From Promethearchaeota archaeon (GTDB lineage Archaea; Asgardarchaeota; Lokiarchaeia; Sigyniarchaeales; Promethearchaeaceae), in NCBI GenBank assembly GCA_014729055.1, contig WJKO01000251.1:1-11035 (forward strand): a DNA stretch of 11,035 nt, written 5' to 3'. Below are positions 1-6,622 of the stretch, in pieces (the first letter of the stretch is position 1; each line of letters starts with the position of its first letter). Under the pieces are notes generated by a model. It had not been told where the DNA came from. It worked only from the letters and a program-made list of their open reading frames with translations, and ran no database searches. Made by a program: the position numbers and the translations under genes.

Positions 1-1895
1 CTATTGATGGAGAGACTACGCTAAACTACTCAGAAACAGACGAAATAGGTGAAATGGAATCTTTTATTAATAATCGGAAAATAGAACATACAAAATACTT
101 CGTTAGTAATGGAGATAACAACGACTCAATCTCGTTTATAGGCATCCCAGATACAAATGTCATGTGGGATCCATTGCAAGAAACATACTGTTGGTGGGAT
201 AGTGGAATATTCGGGACAAGCGGGGTATTCGGACCGAATCTTGTAATTTCAAACACCTCCTTAAAATATGATGTTTGGTACGATGCTTCGGTTCATGCCA
301 AGTGTTTTCGCGTGAAAAATAAAGATGTGTCTGTATATATTGCACCAGAACAAAGTCCGCCCTATCGAATTAATACAGAAACATTTGCGGAAGCAGTCAG
401 TAATGCTCATATCCGTTTTGTGAATATCCCAAATATGTATTTATATGGTGCTATACCAGAAGTGGGAGAGAATCAAGATTATGAACTTAATGTGAGCTTA
501 TACGCTGATGAATACATTGAAAAGGGACTCACGCTAAGTCTAATCTTTGAGGTTGATTTAGAAGAGGGAAATTATCATGTATTACAAGAAACTTATGAGA
601 ATGTTGATATCGAAAAAGGTTGGCATCAATATACATTTAAAACGACAAGTCCAAATGCGACAGACCATGAATACGGGGAAAAATGCCCAATTTATTTGAG
701 AGCAAGACCAAAAATTACGCTTTCATTTCCCGGAGAATATAAAATAAATGGCACTTGGATACGCCCTTGCTGTAGTGACGATAACAATAATGAAGATACC
801 AATAAACTGATTGAAACGCAAATCACCATTGAACATGTATCCTCACCTTTATATGAGACTCTCGAATATAATAATAACCTCTCTGCTTATGAATCGATTG
901 AGTTAACAATTCCCCAAAATAATATATATGGAAATCAAACATTAAATAAATGTGAGCAAACTCTTATCAAAATGAATGCTTCTGGAAGTTATGCAGGATT
1001 GCTGATATACATAACGAAAAATCCCTTTAAGAAAGTATCATTAAATAGTGATTATAAAATACAAATTTTAAGAATGAGAAATAATGATGGTACTTTCCTC
1101 AATCCAAGTGAAATCTCCCAAACCCAGTTTCAAAGGACGATATTCCCTTGGGCTTCAGACTTTCCTATATTTAGTCTCTTATTTGCGTTTGTCGTGGTTT
1201 TACTATTCATCATGGTCTTGTTTGCGTCATTTACTAGCTCGACATCTTCTAATAGGAAACAATGTGTATTTTATAGAACATTATCTAAAATTGCAGGTAA
1301 AATTCTCGATTATATATTGTTAATATGCTCAATAGTAAGCGTTGGTTCATTTTGGGTCACTTGGTTGCCAAGCGAACTGCTTCCCTTAATAGCAATGACT
1401 ATATTTTCCATTATTCTTTTATTTATTATCAAGTCATTTATACATAATAAATTAGCGAATCGAGGTAATCCAACATTAAAATTCGTCTCAAAGCATTATA
1501 TATTCTACGGAATGATGCCATTGAGTCTAACATTATCGGGATTTGCACTATACAACATTATGCTACCAATAATCATCCATTCTGATTATTTAATAACCTT
1601 TATTTCATGTCTTCTTGCAGGATCCGTATTATCCTCGGTCAATTCTATTGTGATAATGTTTGATCTCGAAAAAAGACGCAAGGGAATAATCGCTCGGGAT
1701 ATTGATAATCAGAGTAAAATAGAGACGAGAGATGGCAAAATAAATAGAAAAGGAAATATGAATATCTTTAGTATCATACTTGAAGATTTAATTACGGCAA
1801 TAGTCGTATTTATACTTCTTTATGACCCAATCTGGACAATCGAAACAATGTTATCAGTGGGCATTAATATCACTAATTTAATTTACTTATTTTAA
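1..1895 (+). CDS. Large membrane protein with beta-rich ectodomain and about 7 C-terminal TM helices (5' partial)
   Basis: The frame is open from the first complete codon at position 3, so the ATG at 54 is probably internal and the true start lies upstream. Residue numbers here count from that ATG. Residues 1 to about 365 are polar, rich in beta-type and aromatic stretches, with at least eight N-x-S/T sequons (N23, N67, N146, N201, N232, N275, N294, N308) and several cysteines, including a CC pair at 239-240. This suits an extracytoplasmic, possibly glycosylated domain. Hydrophobic segments follow at about 370-392, 417-437, 441-463, 483-507, 512-536, 570-590 and 593-612. A charged loop at 538-568 separates the last two from the rest. 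I do not recognise the family. A surface sensor, an adhesin or a membrane-anchored binding protein are all possible. The gene ends 6 bp from the convergent GH51 gene. The reading frame is certain; the function is unknown. Confidence 0.8.
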   Translation, partial: IDGETTLNYSETDEIGEMESFINNRKIEHTKYFVSNGDNNDSISFIGIPDTNVMWDPLQETYCWWDSGIFGTSGVFGPNLVISNTSLKYDVWYDASVHAKCFRVKNKDVSVYIAPEQSPPYRINTETFAEAVSNAHIRFVNIPNMYLYGAIPEVGENQDYELNVSLYADEYIEKGLTLSLIFEVDLEEGNYHVLQETYENVDIEKGWHQYTFKTTSPNATDHEYGEKCPIYLRARPKITLSFPGEYKINGTWIRPCCSDDNNNEDTNKLIETQITIEHVSSPLYETLEYNNNLSAYESIELTIPQNNIYGNQTLNKCEQTLIKMNASGSYAGLLIYITKNPFKKVSLNSDYKIQILRMRNNDGTFLNPSEISQTQFQRTIFPWASDFPIFSLLFAFVVVLLFIMVLFASFTSSTSSNRKQCVFYRTLSKIAGKILDYILLICSIVSVGSFWVTWLPSELLPLIAMTIFSIILLFIIKSFIHNKLANRGNPTLKFVSKHYIFYGMMPLSLTLSGFALYNIMLPIIIHSDYLITFISCLLAGSVLSSVNSIVIMFDLEKRRKGIIARDIDNQSKIETRDGKINRKGNMNIFSIILEDLITAIVVFILLYDPIWTIETMLSVGINITNLIYLF

Positions 1896-1924
1896 TTTTC
1901 ATTATTTTAATTTTGCTTCTTTTA
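1886..1924 (+). terminator. T-rich tract, possible archaeal-type terminator of the 7-TM ectodomain gene
   Basis: Repeated T-runs (TTTT, TTTT, TTTT, TTTT) on the plus strand begin at the stop codon of the upstream gene and continue into the 3' end of the convergent GH51 gene. Archaeal intrinsic termination commonly uses oligo-T without a stable hairpin. No hairpin is seen, and the general AT-richness makes this weak. Confidence 0.3.
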
Positions 1925-3404
1925 CTTCATATTGGATGATATTTACCGACGCTGGCGGTAAAATCATCTTATTTTCCGAGATCTCAGAAATATCTCCCGC
2001 TTTTACTTTGACAACCTCGGGATCCTCAAATGTATTATGGTCATGAATATCTTCAGTAGCCAGAATTTGCCAAGATTTAAGAGAAATATTACCAGCCCCC
2101 TTTATATCTATTTTTACAACAATTTCATCTGAAGCATGCGAGTTAACCATGCTCACTGAGAGTACATTATCCTTTAAAGATGCTGAACCCGACAATATCG
2201 GTACTCGATGGATTTTTTTACTCTTAAACTTAGTCTTTACAGCTAAACCACCTTGATGCTCAGCATATATCTTATACACATAATATGTGGGGGTTAAAAC
2301 CATTTTTTCATCTTTCGTAAGAATCATTGCTTGTAAAACATTGACGGTCTGAGCAATATTCGACATAACAACAATATCCGCGTTATTATTAAATATATCT
2401 AACGTATGTGCTGCAACTAATGCATCACGAATTGTATTCTGCTGCCGCAGCCATCGCGGATTTGCTCCCTCTTCTGTTTTATGCCACGTACCCCACTCAT
2501 CGACAATTAAACCTACTTTCTTCTTTCTATCATAATAATTCATGATTAGCTTGTGTAAACGAATATATCCTTGCATTTTTCTTGCTTTCTTTAATAGTTC
2601 ATACCATTGTTTTTTACTGTATTTAGTCGCTGTCCCCGCAGTACCGCAATAATAATGCATTGCGAATCCATCAATTAACGGTAAACGCCATTGTCCCCCG
2701 ATTAATTTATTCTCACATAGATTTCTAAAAAAGCCACGTGTCCAATACACGTTATAATTGAAAGGACCACAAGCAATTTTATATAGATCTCCATCATTAA
2801 ACGAATGGGCAAATGTTGCAAACCTTTTATAAACATAAGCGTAGTATTTTGGGGACATACTACCACCACAACCCCAATTTTCATTCCCGATGCCAAAATA
2901 ATAGACATTAAATGGTTCGGGGTGACCATTTTTCGCTCTTAGGTTACTTAACGTAGATTCTCCAGTGAAGTTAAGATATTCAAGCCAATCTCTCATTTCC
3001 TTAGGGGTTCCACTACCGACATTGGAGCAAATATACGGTTTAGCCCCTACTAACTCGCAAAATTGGAGGAATTCGTGAGTTCCGAACTCATTACTCTCAG
3101 TTGAATCCCAATGTATATTTACTGTTGTCGGTCGGTCCTCGCGCGGACCGATTCCATCTCTCCAATGATAATCATCAGCAAAGCATCCGCCAGGCCAACG
3201 TATTACAGGTGGATTGAGTAATTTAAGTGCTTCAACAACATCTTTTCTTATTCCATCAATATTAGAAATAGATGAATCTGACCCGACCCAAAGCCCATTA
3301 TAAACTAATTCACCGAGATGTTCTGCAAAATGCCCGTAAATATTCGGATTAATTTTTCCTTTTTCTTTTCCCAAATCTATTTTTATTTTCCCAATTAATG
3401 CCAT
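1902..3404 (-). CDS. abfA: Alpha-L-arabinofuranosidase, glycoside hydrolase family 51 (EC 3.2.1.55)
   Basis: The enzyme releases terminal alpha-L-arabinofuranosyl residues from arabinan, arabinoxylan or their oligosaccharides by a retaining mechanism. Numbered from the ATG at 3404 (500 aa, the usual GH51 length), the N-terminal part has the family's NIYGHFAEHLG and RWPGG blocks. The TIM barrel carries FGIGNENWG with acid/base Glu175, and VDEWGTW with nucleophile Glu303. The C-terminal region from about 390 is the usual beta-sandwich. No signal peptide or TM helix is present, so it should act in the cytoplasm on imported oligosaccharides. An in-frame TTG at 3416 would add four residues. I prefer the ATG because GAAGGG lies just upstream of it. 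It is last in a minus-strand cluster, 35 nt after the four-helix membrane protein. Specificity within GH51 (arabinofuranosidase versus rare endoglucanase) cannot be settled here, but the sequence resembles the intracellular arabinofuranosidases. Confidence 0.93.
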   Translation of the reverse strand: MALIGKIKIDLGKEKGKINPNIYGHFAEHLGELVYNGLWVGSDSSISNIDGIRKDVVEALKLLNPPVIRWPGGCFADDYHWRDGIGPREDRPTTVNIHWDSTESNEFGTHEFLQFCELVGAKPYICSNVGSGTPKEMRDWLEYLNFTGESTLSNLRAKNGHPEPFNVYYFGIGNENWGCGGSMSPKYYAYVYKRFATFAHSFNDGDLYKIACGPFNYNVYWTRGFFRNLCENKLIGGQWRLPLIDGFAMHYYCGTAGTATKYSKKQWYELLKKARKMQGYIRLHKLIMNYYDRKKKVGLIVDEWGTWHKTEEGANPRWLRQQNTIRDALVAAHTLDIFNNNADIVVMSNIAQTVNVLQAMILTKDEKMVLTPTYYVYKIYAEHQGGLAVKTKFKSKKIHRVPILSGSASLKDNVLSVSMVNSHASDEIVVKIDIKGAGNISLKSWQILATEDIHDHNTFEDPEVVKVKAGDISEISENKMILPPASVNIIQYEVKEAKLK

Positions 3405-3439
3405 TTTTCCCTTCAACTTGCGTTTTTTCTCTATTTAGA

Positions 3440-3931
3440 TTATTTCTCGTTTAGATTATTATTATTATTTAAATTACTTTCTTTATGTATCCCGTTTTCT
3501 GCATTTCTTAATGTATCTGAATCAGCATCCTTCTCAATGCCCCTTACGATTTTTAGAAGGAATAATCCAAATAATATATTAAGAATGGGCGCTGATAAGA
3601 TCAAAAAACGAGAAAATACAGTAGCACCACGAGCCAGGATCCCGTATACGATATCTGCGGGCACATCCATTAAGCGAACCGCAGCAACTACAAAAAACCA
3701 GCGATCTGATCGTCTACTGAATGTAGCGATAAGCTGAAACAATAAAAACACTAACCATAAAACGCCCGTTCGTATGATATAATCCGTGGGTATTTCGCTC
3801 GCGGGTAAATTCGGATGGAATATTGCAGCATAAAATTCCGAAAAAAATACAGCACATCCACCTAGAATAACGTCGACAATGACTAGTATTGCACAAGCTA
3901 TTCGCCCATTCTTTACATTAAATAGCTCCAT
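3440..3931 (-). CDS. Four-helix membrane protein of unknown function
   Basis: A 163-residue protein with predicted TM helices at about 10-32, 52-72, 78-98 and 107-128, and a polar C-terminal tail from about 130 that ends in an asparagine-rich stretch (NLNNNNNLNEK). Between helices 2 and 3 lies a basic SRRSDRW motif, and a conserved-looking RLMDVPADIVYG sits in helix 3. I do not recognise the family and see no transporter or enzyme signature. The ATG start is supported by GAAGGT at 3943-3948, 11 nt upstream. It lies between the winged-helix-like gene (50 nt upstream) and the GH51 gene (35 nt downstream), all on the minus strand, so co-transcription is likely. A role in arabinose metabolism would be guilt by association only. 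Confidence 0.75.
   Translation of the reverse strand: MELFNVKNGRIACAILVIVDVILGGCAVFFSEFYAAIFHPNLPASEIPTDYIIRTGVLWLVFLLFQLIATFSRRSDRWFFVVAAVRLMDVPADIVYGILARGATVFSRFLILSAPILNILFGLFLLKIVRGIEKDADSDTLRNAENGIHKESNLNNNNNLNEK
3455..3469 (+). repeat. (ATT)5 microsatellite encoding an Asn run
   Basis: Five perfect ATT units lie on the plus strand, which read as AAT (Asn) codons in the 3' end of the four-helix membrane protein gene. The 11-mer TTTAGATTATT flanks it twice (3434-3444 and 3450-3460). The tract is a likely slippage site. A length change could alter the extreme C-terminus without touching the membrane domain. Confidence 0.7.
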
Positions 3932-3981
3932 ACATATAAATTACCTTCAAAGAATATAAATCTAAAAAAATCGAATTGAGT

Positions 3982-4302
3982 CTATTTTTTCGATTTCTTC
4001 CGTTTCTTTTTAAGTAAATCATTAATTTGATCGACGAGCTTTTTCAAATCATTACCTTTTTCAGTTAAATATATTATTTTATCGTAATCTTCATTTAGTT
4101 TATAAGCAATCAAGCTATATTTAAGTAAATTATCTTTGCTGCGATAGAAATCATTGAGATGCATCTCTCTTGCTTTTAATTCATTGTAAAAATCTTTTTC
4201 AAGATACTCATTATTCTCAGCATTAAATAAGATATTTATACTCTGTTCAAATCCTCGTTTTCGATAAATTTGAAAAAACTCAGATACCTCTTTTCCGTCC
4301 AT
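3982..4302 (-). CDS. Small winged-helix-like putative transcriptional regulator
   Basis: A 106-residue protein without TM segments. The predicted order fits a winged helix: helix at about 17-30 (FEQSINILFNAEN), helix at 33-46 (YLEKDFYNELKARE), a recognition-helix candidate at 48-68, then a strand-turn-strand wing leading into IIYLTEKGNDLKKL at 76-88. The pattern of a hydrophobic strand, then LTEKG, then a helix is typical of archaeal wHTH proteins that dimerise through a C-terminal helix (89-98). The tail KKKRKKSKK is strongly basic and may help bind DNA. It is the first gene of the minus-strand cluster ending in the GH51 arabinofuranosidase, so a local regulator is a reasonable inference. 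The effector and target are unknown. No strong Shine-Dalgarno is seen, which may mean a leaderless or near-leaderless transcript. Confidence 0.65.
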   Translation of the reverse strand: MDGKEVSEFFQIYRKRGFEQSINILFNAENNEYLEKDFYNELKAREMHLNDFYRSKDNLLKYSLIAYKLNEDYDKIIYLTEKGNDLKKLVDQINDLLKKKRKKSKK

Positions 4303-4322
4303 TCTTATTCAACTTCTGGTTT

Positions 4323-4335
4323 ATCTATATTTTAC
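4323..4335 (-). promoter_or_regulatory. Possible TATA box for the regulator / membrane protein / GH51 cluster
   Basis: On the minus strand the sequence reads GTAAAATATAGAT, centred about 27 nt upstream of the regulator's ATG (4302). A TATA box here would place transcription start within a few bases of the start codon. That agrees with the absence of a clear ribosome binding site. The region is AT-rich, so chance occurrence is possible. Confidence 0.35.
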
Positions 4336-4359
4336 AAAACCATCATTTTAATACTTTTG

Positions 4360-4683
4360 TATAGAAGAGATAACCAACTCGAGAACCAACTTGAGAATAT
4401 CAAGGTTATTATTACGGATAATGATACTAATCTTCCAAACGAATCAATTGACAAGATACTCCTATTTGATTGTTTGCATTTAATCAAAGATAAATAAAGA
4501 TTAATGGAGGAATTACATCGCGTATTAAAGCAAAACGGCAAATTAATTCTATTTGTAGAACATCGAATGGATCCTATTGAAGCAAAGAAGACATTTTTAA
4601 AGACTGGACTCTTTAAGCTCGCTGATGATTACGTAGATATGATAGGAATTATAAGCGGATTGTTGATTTACAGCAGAACATAG
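4360..4683 (+). pseudogene. Remnant of a class I SAM-dependent methyltransferase (5'-truncated, in-frame TAA)
   Basis: One frame reads IIITDNDTNLPNESIDKILL-type methyltransferase sequence (post-I and motif II region, from about 4396), then FDCLHLIKDK, then an in-frame TAA at 4495-4497. It continues in the same frame with LMEELHRVLKQNGKLILFVE (4501 onward) and a KTGLFKL segment, ending at TAG 4681-4683. ELHRVLKPGG-like and KTGLF-like segments are typical of the UbiE/Methyltransf_11 group. The N-terminal half with the glycine-rich SAM-binding motif I is missing, and the preceding 40 bases show nothing like it. The frame is kept on both sides of the stop, so one substitution (for example GAA to TAA) would explain the interruption. 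An ATG at 4504 would leave only 59 residues and has no obvious ribosome binding site. A 12-bp tandem duplication lies near its 5' limit. Confidence 0.75.
4372..4395 (+). repeat. 12-bp tandem duplication in the methyltransferase remnant
   Basis: AACCAACTCGAG (4372-4383) is followed directly by AACCAACTTGAG (4384-4395), with one mismatch. It reads NQLE-NQLE in the remnant's frame. It is probably a local duplication in non-selected or weakly selected sequence. Confidence 0.75.
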
Positions 4684-4684
4684 C

Positions 4685-4697
4685 CTATATATAAATT
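4685..4697 (+). promoter_or_regulatory. TATA box upstream of mscS
   Basis: CTATATATAAATT matches the archaeal TATA consensus. It begins immediately after the stop codon of the methyltransferase remnant and lies about 80 nt before the mscS ATG. A start about 25 nt downstream would leave a leader of roughly 50 nt. That leader contains GAGGT at 4761-4765, 7 nt before the ATG, a good Shine-Dalgarno that fixes the start codon. Confidence 0.55.
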
Positions 4698-4772
4698 CCA
4701 ATACAATAGATGACAGTTGTCTATAGTTAAGTTTATGAGACATTGAAAACATCTTATTTTGAGGTATAGCTA

Positions 4773-5570
4773 ATGTTAGAAGAAATAACAGCGTGGATTA
4801 CCACGAATATAAATCAGATATTGGTTTCTGCTGTTGCAATTATTGTTGGTATCATCGTAAATCGGCTAGCTAAACGGCAATTGAGGAAACTTGGAGAAAA
4901 ACAAAAAATTGAAGAAAGTCTGCAACAAAACTTAGCAAAAATAATACGCTTAGTCATCATAATCACAGTATTGTCTGCAATTCTTTCTCAGTTTGCTGAA
5001 GCAATCGGTTTGATAACAAGTTTATTTACACTTATTGGTGGCACAATCTTCGGATTTGCAGCCATAAACACGTTAGGAAACGCAATTGCAGGATTAATAT
5101 TAATGATAAGCAGGCCATTTAAAGCAGGTGATCGAATTCTCTATGAAGAAAAAGCTGCCGATGTGCTTGCCGTTGATTTTATGTATACTAAACTCAAGTA
5201 TCTCGATAAAACAGTGGTTATTGTCCCCAATCAGACTCTAATGACGACAAGCGTCACAAATTTACATAAAGGAGAGGGTTATGTGAGACGAGGAGTGGCA
5301 ATTACTGTTGATTATGAAACTAAATCAGATTATATAATGGATAAACTGGTCGATGTAGTGAAGTCTGTAGATGGAGTCATCGAGAATCCTGAACCAAGAC
5401 CTATACTTTCAGCAATGCTGGACTATGGAGTGGAATACAAATGTTTCTATTCGGTAGAGAATATTAAAGATATGTACAAAATCGACGGAAGAGTGCGAAA
5501 AGCAGTACTAGATATGTGCCAAGATAATAATATAGACCTATCTATGCCCGTCTTGTATAAAAAAGTATAA
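4773..5570 (+). CDS. mscS: Small-conductance mechanosensitive channel (MscS family)
   Basis: A membrane channel that opens under tension to release solutes during hypo-osmotic shock. At 265 residues it is slightly shorter than E. coli MscS (286). Hydrophobic segments lie at about 13-32, 58-79 and 83-112. The last is the pore-lining helix, with the glycine/alanine-rich GGTIFGFAAINTLGNAIAG followed by the family hallmark RPFKAGD (114-120). The beta domain contains YTKLKYLDKTVVIVPNQTL, where VPN is the diagnostic MscS motif, and a C-terminal alpha/beta cap domain runs from about 168 to the end. The pore helix has Ile98 where many homologues have Gln in the A-L-Q-x-x-L-S-N segment. The start is fixed by GAGGT at 4761-4765. 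It is a single-gene unit, convergent with the pyrophosphatase gene (19 nt gap). Confidence 0.93.
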   Translation: MLEEITAWITTNINQILVSAVAIIVGIIVNRLAKRQLRKLGEKQKIEESLQQNLAKIIRLVIIITVLSAILSQFAEAIGLITSLFTLIGGTIFGFAAINTLGNAIAGLILMISRPFKAGDRILYEEKAADVLAVDFMYTKLKYLDKTVVIVPNQTLMTTSVTNLHKGEGYVRRGVAITVDYETKSDYIMDKLVDVVKSVDGVIENPEPRPILSAMLDYGVEYKCFYSVENIKDMYKIDGRVRKAVLDMCQDNNIDLSMPVLYKKV

Positions 5571-5589
5571 TTCGGTAATTAGATACGCT

Positions 5590-6165
5590 TCATGCTTGAT
5601 CCGATTTTGGGTCAACAGTGGCACAGTCTCCATATTTTTTTTTAAAGCTTCCAATAGAGTCTTCAATAATAACATGTGCGGCATCTCTACCTTTCCAAGT
5701 GCGGACATCGGCATATGATGTTTCTTCTAATGATTTATACGTTCTAAAAAATTCTTGAATCTCGTCTAAAAAGTGTTTCGGCAATTGAACAACATCTTGA
5801 TACTCATTATAATGAGGATCATTGATTGCAACTGCTAAAATCTTCTCGTCTAATCCTTTTTCATCTTCCATTATAAGAACACCAATAGGTCTACATTCAA
5901 TCAGTGTGCTGGGGGCAGAGGGGTTGGATATTATAACTAGGACATCCAAGGGGTCCCCATCGGATGCTAATGTGCCAGGAATAAACCCATAATCTTGGGG
6001 ATAAATCACAGAACTATGTAACGTACGATCTAAAACCATAATATTAATTTTTTTAGAGATTTCGTATTTATTCTTAGCGCCTTTTGGGCACTCAATAATC
6101 GAATAGACAATATCTGGCGCTCTGGGACCAGGTGTTATTTTTTTCCAATACAGCATTTTAATCAT
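5590..6165 (-). CDS. ppa: Soluble inorganic pyrophosphatase, family I (EC 3.6.1.1)
   Basis: A cytoplasmic enzyme that hydrolyses PPi to two phosphates, pulling biosynthetic reactions forward. At 191 residues it is of normal family I length. Visible active-site features are IECPKGAKNKYE (Glu25, Lys33/34, Tyr35), YPQDYGFIPGT (55-65), the signature DGDPLDVLV with metal-binding Asp69, Asp71 and Asp74, and DEKGLDEK with Asp101, Asp106 and Lys108. YKSLE at 143-147 matches the C-terminal substrate-binding Tyr-Lys. All expected catalytic residues appear present. Two ATG codons are possible (6165 and 6156). The AGGT at 6168-6171 is close to the first and 11 nt from the second, so the start is uncertain by three residues. 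It lies 41 nt downstream of the cold-shock gene on the same strand and may be co-transcribed. A run of nine T on the plus strand inside this gene (5635-5643) could stop mscS transcripts. Confidence 0.95.
   Translation of the reverse strand: MIKMLYWKKITPGPRAPDIVYSIIECPKGAKNKYEISKKINIMVLDRTLHSSVIYPQDYGFIPGTLASDGDPLDVLVIISNPSAPSTLIECRPIGVLIMEDEKGLDEKILAVAINDPHYNEYQDVVQLPKHFLDEIQEFFRTYKSLEETSYADVRTWKGRDAAHVIIEDSIGSFKKKYGDCATVDPKSDQA
5635..5643 (+). terminator. Oligo-T run downstream of mscS
   Basis: Nine consecutive T on the plus strand lie about 65 nt after the mscS stop, inside the 3' end of the convergent pyrophosphatase gene, where they encode part of a lysine run. Archaeal RNA polymerase can terminate at such tracts. 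No hairpin is seen, so the assignment is tentative. Confidence 0.3.
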
Positions 6166-6206
6166 TAACCTATAGACTACTATTAAAATATCATAATTAA
6201 ACGGGT

Positions 6207-6440
6207 TTATTTTAGAGACCGAGGCGCTTTTTCAATAATTCTTACATGTGCCGCTTGTGGACCCTTTCTACCGTCTTCAACTTCGAATTTAACTTTATCT
6301 CCAGTATATAAGGCAGTAAATTCGCGTTTAGTTTGTACGATAGCCGTGTAATGCACAAATAAATCGCCAGAGCCATCATCGGGTTCAATAAATCCGTAAC
6401 CTTTCCGTTTATCAAACCATTTTACATGACCAATAGGCAT
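6207..6440 (-). CDS. Cold-shock domain protein (CspA-like)
   Basis: A single cold-shock domain of 77 residues that binds single-stranded RNA or DNA and is expected to act as an RNA chaperone. RNP1 is visible as KGYGFIEP (13-20) and RNP2 as DLFVHYTAI (26-34). The N-terminal GHVKWFDKRKG and the C-terminal GPQAAHVRII strand are also typical. All surface aromatics of the RNA-binding face (Trp9, Phe10, Tyr15, Phe17, Phe28, His30, Tyr31) are kept. The ATG is supported by GAGGT at 6450-6454, 9 nt upstream. CSPs are patchy in archaea and are generally regarded as bacterial in origin. It is the first of a likely two-gene unit with the pyrophosphatase. Upstream lies an unusual repeat-rich leader and promoter region (6455-6584). 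Confidence 0.95.
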   Translation of the reverse strand: MPIGHVKWFDKRKGYGFIEPDDGSGDLFVHYTAIVQTKREFTALYTGDKVKFEVEDGRKGPQAAHVRIIEKAPRSLK

Positions 6441-6454
6441 CTTAAATGAACCTC

Positions 6455-6527
6455 AATTAAATGTTTTAATGGATTGAATTAAATGTTTTTGAATTAAATG
6501 GATTGAATTAATGGATTGAATTAAATG
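6455..6527 (-). repeat. Tandem AATTAAATGGATTG repeats in the csp leader region
   Basis: AATTAAATG-type units recur at about 6455, 6477, 6492, 6507 (as AATTAATG) and 6519. ATGGATTGAATTA occurs exactly three times, at 6469-6481, 6498-6510 and 6511-6523. Between the csp start codon and the TATA-like array they would form an AU-rich 5' leader of the csp transcript (minus strand, repeated UUAAUUCAAUCCA). They may be a binding array, or simply slippage-expanded DNA. Confidence 0.8.
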
Positions 6528-6531
6528 ATTT

Positions 6532-6584
6532 ATTTGTAAAATCTCTATTTATAAAATCCTATTTATAAAACTTCATTTATAAAA
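6532..6584. promoter_or_regulatory. Array of four TATA-like repeats between divergent genes
   Basis: ATTTGTAAAA (6532-6541) is followed by three exact ATTTATAAAA copies (6547-6556, 6561-6570, 6575-6584), with start-to-start spacing of 15, 14 and 14 nt. The core TTTATAAA is its own reverse complement and matches the archaeal TATA box, so each copy could direct either strand. The array lies between the csp gene (minus) and a 7-TM gene (plus). The rightmost copy would start plus transcription roughly 18 nt before the ATG at 6623. Use as a promoter is inferred; the repeat itself is plain in the sequence. Confidence 0.65.
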
Positions 6585-6622
6585 TCAAAAGTTTATTTAA
6601 GTAAAACATCACAAGTTAAACC

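Noticed and set aside
2702..2929. 75-codon minus-strand frame inside the GH51 gene
   Set aside because: It overlaps the catalytic region of GH51 in another frame and has no independent support.
4495..4497. Stop-codon recoding (pyrrolysine or selenocysteine) in the methyltransferase-like frame
   Set aside because: The codon is TAA, whereas pyrrolysine uses TAG and selenocysteine TGA, and the protein also lacks its N-terminal half. Decay is simpler.
4270..4497. 75-codon plus-strand frame beginning at TTG 4270 as an intact gene
   Set aside because: Its first part is antisense to the winged-helix-like gene, it has no ribosome binding site, and its C-terminal half is the start of the interrupted methyltransferase remnant.
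6532..6584. CRISPR-like regularly spaced repeats
   Set aside because: Units are 10 nt with 4-5 nt between them, far too short for repeats and spacers, and no cas gene is present.
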